From the NCBI GenBank assembly GCA_023418705.1, contig JAEZYZ010000430.1, positions 1 through 7,131 on the forward strand: 7,131 nucleotides of DNA, given 5' to 3'. The notes beneath the pieces are model-generated. The model did no database searches. It had not been told where the DNA came from and saw nothing but the letters and a program-made list of their open reading frames with translations. Shown here in pieces: positions 1 through 4,661 of this stretch. Origin of the DNA: Pseudomonadota bacterium (GTDB lineage: Bacteria; Myxococcota_A; Polyangia; Polyangiales; Polyangiaceae). The number at the start of each line of letters is the position of its first letter. The first letter of the stretch is position 1. The position numbers and the translations under genes are program-made.

Positions 1-1
1 C

Positions 2-768
2 CACGTGTTGTTCGCCTACGCCGAGCGGCACACCCAGGATTTCGTGAAGAAGCTGTTCGGCGGATTCTCGGGCTATCTGCAGTGTGATGCGAGCAACGTC
101 TACGACATCCTCGAGCGCGGACCTCCGTCGGATACTGATGAAGGCATTGCGCTCGTGGGCTGCTGGGCGCACTGCCGACGCTACTTCTTCGAGGCGGCCA
201 TCAACAGGTACCCCGTTGGCGTACAGGGCTTGATGCGCATCCGTGCCATCTACGCCGCCGAGGATGCGTTCCGATCGCTGCCACCCAGCAAACGCAAGCT
301 GATGCGCGAGCAACACCTGCGACCGCTGCTCGAAGCCTTCTTCACGTGTGGGTGAAGGCGGAGCGCGCGACCGTGCAGGGCCGCACCTTGGCGACGAAGG
401 CGCTGGGCTACGCGATCAACCAGGAGAAGGAGTTGCTACGCGTCCTTGACGATGGCCGCCTTCCGCTAGACAACACTCGCTCGGAACGGGCGCTGCGCAA
501 GGTGGTGGTGGGTCGCAAAAACTGGATGTTTTACGGGAGCGACGCCCACGCCGAGAGCGCAGCCGCCGTCTTCTCGATCATCGCGTCGTGCAGGTTGCAC
601 TCGCTCGACCCCCACCAGTACCTCGACGAAGTTCTCAGGGTCCTGCCGTACTGGCCGAGGGACCGCTACCTTGAGCTCGCGCCCAAGTACTGGCCCACCA
701 CCCGCGCCAAGCTCGCTCCCCAGGAGCTGGACGCGCCGCTTTGCTCGTTCACGATCCCGCCTGCGTGA
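2..768 (+). pseudogene. tnpC: IS66-family DDE transposase, C-terminal part, frameshifted
   Basis: This is the catalytic C-terminal portion of an IS66 transposase, which cuts and joins the ends of its insertion sequence. The reading frame enters from outside the window and runs to a TGA at 353-355; the protein then continues in another frame from 349 to the stop at 766-768. Family motifs run across both pieces: GYLQCDA (probable catalytic Asp at 86-88), CWAHCRRYFFEA, then after the break DGRLPLDNTRSERALR (probable catalytic Glu at 484-486) and VVGRKNWMFYGSDAHAE. Near the C-terminus YLELAPKYWP matches the family's usual tail. The break is explained by an extra TG in TGTG (347-350): removing two bases gives ...FFTWVKAER in one frame. 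No slippery heptamer is seen, and IS66 TnpC is not known to need frameshifting, so this is a dead copy or a sequence error. Confidence 0.88.
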
Positions 769-803
769 TCTCGAGCCCGGCCCTGCCACAAGGCGGTGCG
801 CCT

Positions 804-859
804 GAAAAGATGGGGGCGGTGCACCGGTTACGAAAAGATGGGGGTGGTGCACCGGCTAC
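804..859. repeat. Tandem 28-bp repeat, probable IS66 right end
   Basis: Two head-to-tail 28-bp units (804-831 and 832-859) differ at only two positions (817 C versus 845 T; 828 T versus 856 C). Each carries a purine-rich block (GAAAAGATGGGGG) followed by the palindrome GGTGCACC and ends in TTAC or CTAC. A shorter degenerate core, GGCGGTGCGCC, lies just upstream at 792-802, making three occurrences of GGYGGTGCRCC. Repeated subterminal motifs are commonly transposase-binding sites. The position, 35 bp after the transposase stop, fits an IS end. Confidence 0.75.
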
Positions 860-879
860 GTTGCAACGTCGAGCTCGAC
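860..879. repeat. Two abutting perfect palindromes next to the IS end; the first is a candidate 8-bp target duplication
   Basis: GTTGCAAC (860-867) is a perfect 8-bp palindrome and is directly followed by GTCGAGCTCGAC (868-879), a perfect 12-bp palindrome. IS66 elements duplicate 8 bp of target DNA, so if the element ends at 859 the first palindrome would be the right copy of that duplication. The left copy is outside the window, so this cannot be confirmed here. The 12-bp palindrome may simply be an insertion-prone or protein-binding site. Confidence 0.45.
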
Positions 880-909
880 CTATGGCGGTCGGCCACAATC
901 AAAATGCGA

Positions 910-948
910 GAAACCCCCGCGAGCCGCGCGGGCCCGCAGGGGTTTTTC
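910..948. terminator. Strong hairpin between the IS and the lipoprotein gene, probably a bidirectional terminator
   Basis: AAACCCC (911-917) pairs with GGGGTTT (939-945). The stem continues after one mismatch with GCG (919-921) against CGC (935-937), and the loop is very GC-rich. On the + strand it ends in TTTTT (943-947), as in an intrinsic terminator for transcripts leaving the IS. On the - strand it lies just past the lipoprotein stop codon, with a shorter T stretch (GGTTTCTCG, then TTTT further on), so it probably ends that transcript too. Confidence 0.7.
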
Positions 949-966
949 ACACGCCGAAAGATGGTC

Positions 967-1740
967 TTACTCGACCGCTTCGAGGCTGGTAATGCAGAAG
1001 TTGAAGTCGCTCACGTCGTCGCCACCAGCGACCTGGAACTGGATGTCGTGGGCGTACATGGGGTTCGCAGACTCCCCACCGGCCGCCTGCGTCCGGTCGG
1101 GGGGAAGCAGGCAGCCGGCGTTGGTGCCGCACCAGTTTTGGTACTTCGCGTCGTCGAACGTCACTGTGCCTTCAATGCCGTTGTCGAAGGTGCCGACAAC
1201 GGCGTAGGGCGAAACGAGACCGGTGGTATCCGCGAACTGAGTGAAACCAACGCGGACCTGGGCAGCGCTGGAGCCCGTGATCGTGTAGTTAAAGGCAGTG
1301 GCGGTGCCCTTGTACGGCAGCTTCATGCTGGCGTCGCCACCGGTGTCGTTCAGCGAAATACCGATGCCGCAGCCCCAGTTCGTGTAAGTCTCGTCCACGA
1401 CGGTCTGGCCGCTGAGGCAGCAGCCCTCCTCGATCGTGCAGGGGTTGCCCTCGACCAATTCGCACGAAACGCCTTCATCGCCGTAAATGTAGATGGCACC
1501 CTGGATGCCCTTGGGGTCGTCCGTCGGGTCCTCAGGGACGCCGCCAATCCAGCCGTCCATCTTCACTTCGTCGGTCAGCAGCTCGACGCCCGGCTCCCCC
1601 GTGGCGCCACCGGTGCCGCCGCTGGTGCCGCCGGTGCCGCTGCCGCCGCCGTCGCCCTCACTGCTGCCGTCGCAACCCATGGCGCCCAGCGCGCAGAACG
1701 CCCCTAAAACCAAACCGAACTTTGAAAGAACTGATTTCAT
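967..1740 (-). CDS. Secreted Cys-rich lipoprotein of unknown function, possible glycan-binding accessory
   Basis: This 257-residue protein starts with a lipoprotein signal peptide: positive n-region MKSVLSK, a hydrophobic core, and LGAMGC with Cys23 as the likely lipid-anchored residue. A flexible linker rich in Gly, Ser and Thr follows (about 24-51), a pattern common in myxobacterial surface lipoproteins. The remaining ~205 residues look like a beta-rich domain with eight Cys (93, 101, 107, 108, 124, 204, 210, 249), suggesting disulfides outside the cytoplasm. Segments such as YTNWGCGIGISLN (119-131) and FNFCITSLEAV (246-256) recall jelly-roll carbohydrate-binding domains, but I cannot name a family and see no catalytic motif. 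The ATG at 1740 is preferred because it begins the signal peptide; the only Shine-Dalgarno-like site, GAAAGG, sits 14 bases upstream. Downstream of cellulase and cellobiose phosphorylase genes on the same strand, a role in cellulose binding or sensing is plausible but rests on context. Confidence 0.85.
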   Translation of the reverse strand: MKSVLSKFGLVLGAFCALGAMGCDGSSEGDGGGSGTGGTSGGTGGATGEPGVELLTDEVKMDGWIGGVPEDPTDDPKGIQGAIYIYGDEGVSCELVEGNPCTIEEGCCLSGQTVVDETYTNWGCGIGISLNDTGGDASMKLPYKGTATAFNYTITGSSAAQVRVGFTQFADTTGLVSPYAVVGTFDNGIEGTVTFDDAKYQNWCGTNAGCLLPPDRTQAAGGESANPMYAHDIQFQVAGGDDVSDFNFCITSLEAVE

Positions 1741-2049
1741 GACTTTGAACCGAACCTTTCGAGATCTACCTGACTGCCAGTCGTCGTGCGCTTTCTAGCG
1801 TACTTTTTGGCCCTGCGACAGGCTCGAGAGCTGCCGCGAGATCTGTTTCATTCCAAGTTACCAAACCACCGTTGCCCGCCCGCTTGGGTAATCGAATCAT
1901 ACGTTCTGACGTCCCCTGGGCAAGCGGATTGTCCGGGTGCGACAGCGTTGTCATAGTGACGAGCGGATTGCCCTATGGGTGTACTTTTTCGCGTGCTTCA
2001 GTCTACGCCGCCGACGGCGCGCTGAACGACGGGGCTCTCCCGACGGCGC
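1741..2049 (-). other. 309-bp intergenic leader of the lipoprotein gene
   Basis: No convincing gene is present; the small frames here have no ribosome site and no recognisable protein. On the - strand the stretch contains a promoter candidate at 1896-1923, a direct repeat AGCGGATTG (1923-1931 and 1962-1970), and small inverted repeats in the transcribed leader: GACT-3-AGTC (1772-1782), CGCT-4-AGCG (1789-1800) and CCTG-3-CAGG (1812-1822). GTACTTTTT occurs twice (1800-1808, 1981-1989). CCGACGGCGC is also repeated (2011-2020, 2040-2049) just after the phosphorylase stop. No clear T-tailed terminator follows the phosphorylase gene, so readthrough into the lipoprotein gene is possible. Confidence 0.6.
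1896..1923 (-). promoter_or_regulatory. Candidate sigma70-type promoter for the lipoprotein gene
   Basis: On the - strand TTGCCC (1923-1918; 4 of 6 to TTGACA) is followed after 16 bp by TATGAT (1901-1896; 5 of 6 to TATAAT). Transcription would begin near 1889, leaving a leader of about 150 bases before the ATG at 1740. One copy of the direct repeat AGCGGATTG overlaps the first base of the -35 and a second lies 39 bp further upstream. Between them is a GACA-4-TGTC palindrome (1941-1952). This is pattern-based only; myxobacterial promoters often match the consensus poorly. Confidence 0.35.
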
Positions 2050-4482
2050 TCACGCTTCGCACTCCACCTCGACCGTGCTGCCCGGTTTCCCGTAGGGGAC
2101 CAGGTGGCCCTCGATCGGCTTGCCGTCGACCTTGAGCTTCACCGGGCCACTTCCGCCGCTCTTGTTCGTCACGCGGACGCGGAAGGTCGTGCCGCGGCAC
2201 TTGCGGGTGACGGTGAACTCCGGCACGTCCCGGCCGATGCAGGGCTTGACCCAGAGGCCGTCGTACTCCGGCCGCACGCCGAGCATGTACTGGCTGATGG
2301 CGACGAAGTTCCAGGCCGCGGTGCCGGTCAGCCAGGAGTTCTTCGCCTCTCCTGGCTTCACGGCGTCCTTGCCGGCGATCATCTGCGCGTAGACGTACGG
2401 CTCCACGCGGTGGATCTCGCTGATCTCCTCGACGTAGGCGGGCGCAATCTTCTTGTAATACTCGAAGGCGCGGTCGCCGCGGCCGATGACCGTCTCGGCG
2501 ATCATGATCCAGGGGTTATTGTGGCAGAAGATGCCCGCGTTCTCCTTGTAGCCGGGAGGGTAAGAAGAGATCTCCCCGAGCTCGACGTGGTAGCGGGTGT
2601 ACGCGGGGTTGTTCAGGACGATGCCGTAGCGGGTGTCGAGCCGCTCCTTGACGGCGTCGAGCGCCTTCTGCGCCTCACCCGTCTTGGCGCCGATGCCGCC
2701 CATCACGCAGAAGCCCTGCGGCTCGATGAAGATCTGGCCTTCGTCGCACTCCTTGCTGCCGACCTTGTTGCCGAAGTAGTCGTAGGCGCGCAAAAACCAC
2801 TCGCCGTCCCAGCCGTGCTTCAACACGGTCTGTTCCATCTTGGCGATCTCCTTGCGCGCGCGCTCCGCCTCGGCCTTGTCGCCGCGGCGTTCGCAGAGCG
2901 CCGCGTAGTCCGGCCCGATGTGCACGAACATGCCGGCGATGAAGATCGACTCCGCCGTCCGCCCTTCCCGGTTGGCCGTGGTCTGGTAGGGCTCGTCCGG
3001 CGTCTCGCTGAAGCAGTTCAGGTTCAGGCAGTCGTTCCAGTCCGCGCGCCCGATCAGCGGGAGCCCGTGCGGGCCCAGGTTGTTCGTGACGTGGTCGAAG
3101 GAGCGCTTGAGGTGCTCCATCAAGGAGGCCTTGTTGTTCTCGTCGTTGTCGAACGGGACCTGCTCGTCCAGGATGCTCTCGTCGCCGGTCTCCTTGATGT
3201 ACGCGGCGGTGCCGAGGATCAGCCAGAGCGGGTCGTCGTTGAAGCCGCTGCCGATGTCGTTGTTTCCCCGCTTCGTGAGCGGCTGGTACTGGTGGTAGGC
3301 GCTGCCGTCGGCGAACTGCGTGGAGGCGATGTCGATGATGCGCTCCCGCGCGCGCTCCGGCACCAGGTGCACGAAGCCGAGCAGATCCTGGTTGGAGTCC
3401 CGAAAGCCCATCCCGCGCCCGATGCCCGTCTCGAAGTACGACGCGCTGCGCGACATGTTGAAGGTGACCATACACTGGTAGGGGTTCCAGATGTTGACCA
3501 TCCGGTTCAGCTTCTCGTCCTTCGACTCGACCGAGTACACGCTCAGCATGTTCGACCAGTACTGGCGGAGCTTGTCGAGCGCCGCCTGCACCTGCTCGGG
3601 GCGGGAGAACTGCTCGATCATCTGCCGCGCGTACTTCTTGTTGAGCACGCCCGGCTTCTCCCACTTCTCGTCCTTGGGGTTCTCCACGTAGCCGAGCAGG
3701 AACACGAAGGTCTGGCTCTCTCCCGGCTTCAGCGTCACCTCCAGGCAGTGCGAACCGATCGGCTGCCAGCCGGCGGCCACCGAGTTGCTCGGCTTGCCGG
3801 ACTTGACGACGTCCGGCTCGTGCATGCCGTTGTAGAGGCCGAAGAAGTCCTCGCGCTGGGTATCGAATCCGCTGATCTTGGCGTTGACGTGGTAGAACGC
3901 GAAGTGGTTGCGGCGCTCTCGGTACTCCGTTTTGTGATAGAGCGTGCTGCCGTCGATCTCGACCTCGCCAGTGCTCCAGTTGCGCTGGAAGTTGGTCATG
4001 TCGTCGAGCGCGTTCCACAGACAGAACTCGACGTAGCTGAAGAGCTTGAGCTTGCGCTCGGACGTTCCCTCGTTCTTCAGCGTGACCTGGTGCACTTCGG
4101 CGGTGGTGCCGAGCGGCACGAAGAACAGGACCTCCGCGGAGAGGCCGGCGCGCTTGCCGGTGATCTTCGTATAGCCGAGCCCGTGGCGGCACTCGAACGC
4201 GTCGAGCTCCGCCTTGACCGGCATGAAGCTCGGGTTCCAAAGTTCGCCGTTCTCTTCCCGGATGTAGAAGTAGCGCCCGCCCGCGTCGGTCGGCACGTTG
4301 TTGTAGCGATAACGCAGCACGCGCCGGAGCCGAGCATCCCGATAGAAGCAATACCCCCCGGCCTGGTGCGAGATCAGCCCGAAGAACTGCTCGGAGCCCA
4401 GGTAGTTGACCCACGGGTACGGCGTTTTGGGCGTGGTGATGACGTACTCACGTCGATCGTCGTCGAAATGGCCAAAACGCAT
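2050..4482 (-). CDS. Cellobiose phosphorylase, GH94 (EC 2.4.1.20)
   Basis: This cytoplasmic enzyme splits cellobiose with inorganic phosphate into alpha-D-glucose 1-phosphate and D-glucose, inverting the anomeric centre. The 810-residue protein is close to the length of known cellobiose phosphorylases (about 810-820) and much shorter than cellodextrin phosphorylases (about 980). It resembles the Cellulomonas gilvus enzyme, as I remember it, along its whole length. It begins MRFGHFDDDRREYVITTP, with an N-terminal beta-sandwich domain (RYRYNN at 57-62) and then an (alpha/alpha)6 barrel carrying GFRDSNQD (359-366), RADWNDCLN (479-487, with Asp484 as the expected general acid, equivalent to Asp490 of C. 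gilvus), YPPGYKEN (641-648), CHNNPW (653-658) and NSWLTGTAAW (715-724, phosphate-site region). There is no signal peptide. I chose ATG 4482 over GTG 4488 because AGGAG lies 9 bases before the ATG but only 3 before the GTG, and because the family starts MR(Y/F)GHFD. It follows the GH9 cellulase gene by 179 bp on the same strand, consistent with intracellular use of its product. Confidence 0.96.
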   Translation of the reverse strand: MRFGHFDDDRREYVITTPKTPYPWVNYLGSEQFFGLISHQAGGYCFYRDARLRRVLRYRYNNVPTDAGGRYFYIREENGELWNPSFMPVKAELDAFECRHGLGYTKITGKRAGLSAEVLFFVPLGTTAEVHQVTLKNEGTSERKLKLFSYVEFCLWNALDDMTNFQRNWSTGEVEIDGSTLYHKTEYRERRNHFAFYHVNAKISGFDTQREDFFGLYNGMHEPDVVKSGKPSNSVAAGWQPIGSHCLEVTLKPGESQTFVFLLGYVENPKDEKWEKPGVLNKKYARQMIEQFSRPEQVQAALDKLRQYWSNMLSVYSVESKDEKLNRMVNIWNPYQCMVTFNMSRSASYFETGIGRGMGFRDSNQDLLGFVHLVPERARERIIDIASTQFADGSAYHQYQPLTKRGNNDIGSGFNDDPLWLILGTAAYIKETGDESILDEQVPFDNDENNKASLMEHLKRSFDHVTNNLGPHGLPLIGRADWNDCLNLNCFSETPDEPYQTTANREGRTAESIFIAGMFVHIGPDYAALCERRGDKAEAERARKEIAKMEQTVLKHGWDGEWFLRAYDYFGNKVGSKECDEGQIFIEPQGFCVMGGIGAKTGEAQKALDAVKERLDTRYGIVLNNPAYTRYHVELGEISSYPPGYKENAGIFCHNNPWIMIAETVIGRGDRAFEYYKKIAPAYVEEISEIHRVEPYVYAQMIAGKDAVKPGEAKNSWLTGTAAWNFVAISQYMLGVRPEYDGLWVKPCIGRDVPEFTVTRKCRGTTFRVRVTNKSGGSGPVKLKVDGKPIEGHLVPYGKPGSTVEVECEA

Positions 4483-4491
4483 AGACACTTT

Positions 4492-4496
4492 CTCCT
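4492..4496 (-). promoter_or_regulatory. Ribosome binding site of the GH94 gene
   Basis: AGGAG on the - strand lies 9 bases before ATG 4482 and only 3 bases before the alternative GTG 4488. It is the clearest Shine-Dalgarno site of the three - strand genes and decides the start codon. Confidence 0.7.
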
Positions 4497-4515
4497 ATCG
4501 TAGTCGTCGTCGCTC

Positions 4516-4606
4516 GAGCCCGCGCGGGGACGCGGGCTCCCGACACGCGCCGGTCGGGAGAGGCCCCGGGCGGGCGATGTGGGACCGGCATTCTGCCAAC
4601 ATCGCC
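4516..4606 (-). promoter_or_regulatory. Array of three inverted repeats in the GH9-GH94 gap
   Basis: Three hairpins follow one another in the leader of the phosphorylase gene. In transcript order: an 8-bp perfect stem (arms 4599-4606 and 4573-4580) with a nested 4-bp stem GGCA-3-TGCC (4587-4597); an 8-bp perfect stem CTCCCGAC / GTCGGGAG (4553-4560 and 4537-4544); and a 9-bp perfect stem GAGCCCGCG / CGCGGGCTC (4531-4539 and 4516-4524). The second and third share three bases (4537-4539), so both cannot fully form at once. None is followed by a T-run. The last ends about 20 bases before the ribosome site. They could protect or process an operon mRNA, attenuate transcription, or bind a regulator; the sequence alone does not decide. 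Confidence 0.55.
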
Positions 4607-4621
4607 GCGCCAGGTGCGAGG

Positions 4622-4643
4622 AAAATTGCGGCGCTCGAGCCGC
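4622..4643 (-). terminator. Weak terminator-like hairpin after the GH9 gene
   Basis: On the - strand GCGGC (4643-4639), a six-base TCGAGC loop and GCCGC (4632-4628) form a short GC stem followed by AATTTT. It lies about 20 bases past the GH9 stop codon. The stem is only 5 bp and the T tract is short, so it may be a partial terminator that lets some transcripts continue into the phosphorylase gene. Confidence 0.3.
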
Positions 4644-4661
4644 CCCGCTCGCCTTTTTTGT

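Larger units (their letters stand above)
2..859 (+). mobile_element. IS66-family insertion sequence, right-hand part (left end outside window)
   Basis: The segment holds the C-terminal part of an IS66-type transposase gene followed by a tandem repeat that reads as a terminal sequence. On the - strand the repeat units begin GTAA (from 831) and GTAG (from 859). IS66-family inverted repeats typically begin GTAA, so the right end is probably at 831 or 859. The accessory genes tnpA and tnpB and the left end would lie upstream of this window. The element points toward the 3' end of the lipoprotein gene at 967-1740 and does not interrupt it. The family is clear from the protein; the exact boundary is inferred. 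Confidence 0.7.

Noticed and set aside
804..859. CRISPR-like repeats
   Set aside because: The two 28-bp units are directly adjacent with no spacer, there are only two, and no cas gene is present.
796..1707. + strand open frame of 303 codons over the IS end and lipoprotein gene
   Set aside because: It begins inside the tandem repeat and runs antisense to the lipoprotein with biased Val/Ala/Gly composition and no motif. The - strand frame has a signal peptide, lipobox and Cys pattern.
1766..1954. 62-codon - strand frame in the intergenic gap
   Set aside because: No ribosome site or recognisable motif, and it overlaps the promoter candidate and leader structures.
2675..4414. Second - strand frame of 579 codons inside the GH94 gene
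   Set aside because: It is an Arg/Ala/Gly-rich out-of-frame shadow of the phosphorylase, typical of high-GC genes.
2104..4503. Long + strand open frame (about 800 codons) opposite the GH94 gene
   Set aside because: It mirrors the phosphorylase codons, is rich in Leu, Val, Ala, Arg and Asp as expected from the complement of GC-rich codons, and has no recognisable motif. The - strand protein matches a known family end to end.
4537..4560. Possible CebR-type operator (TGGGAGCGCTCCCA) before the phosphorylase gene
   Set aside because: The arms contain GGGAG and CTCCC but are separated by long spacers and do not form the compact 14-bp palindrome.
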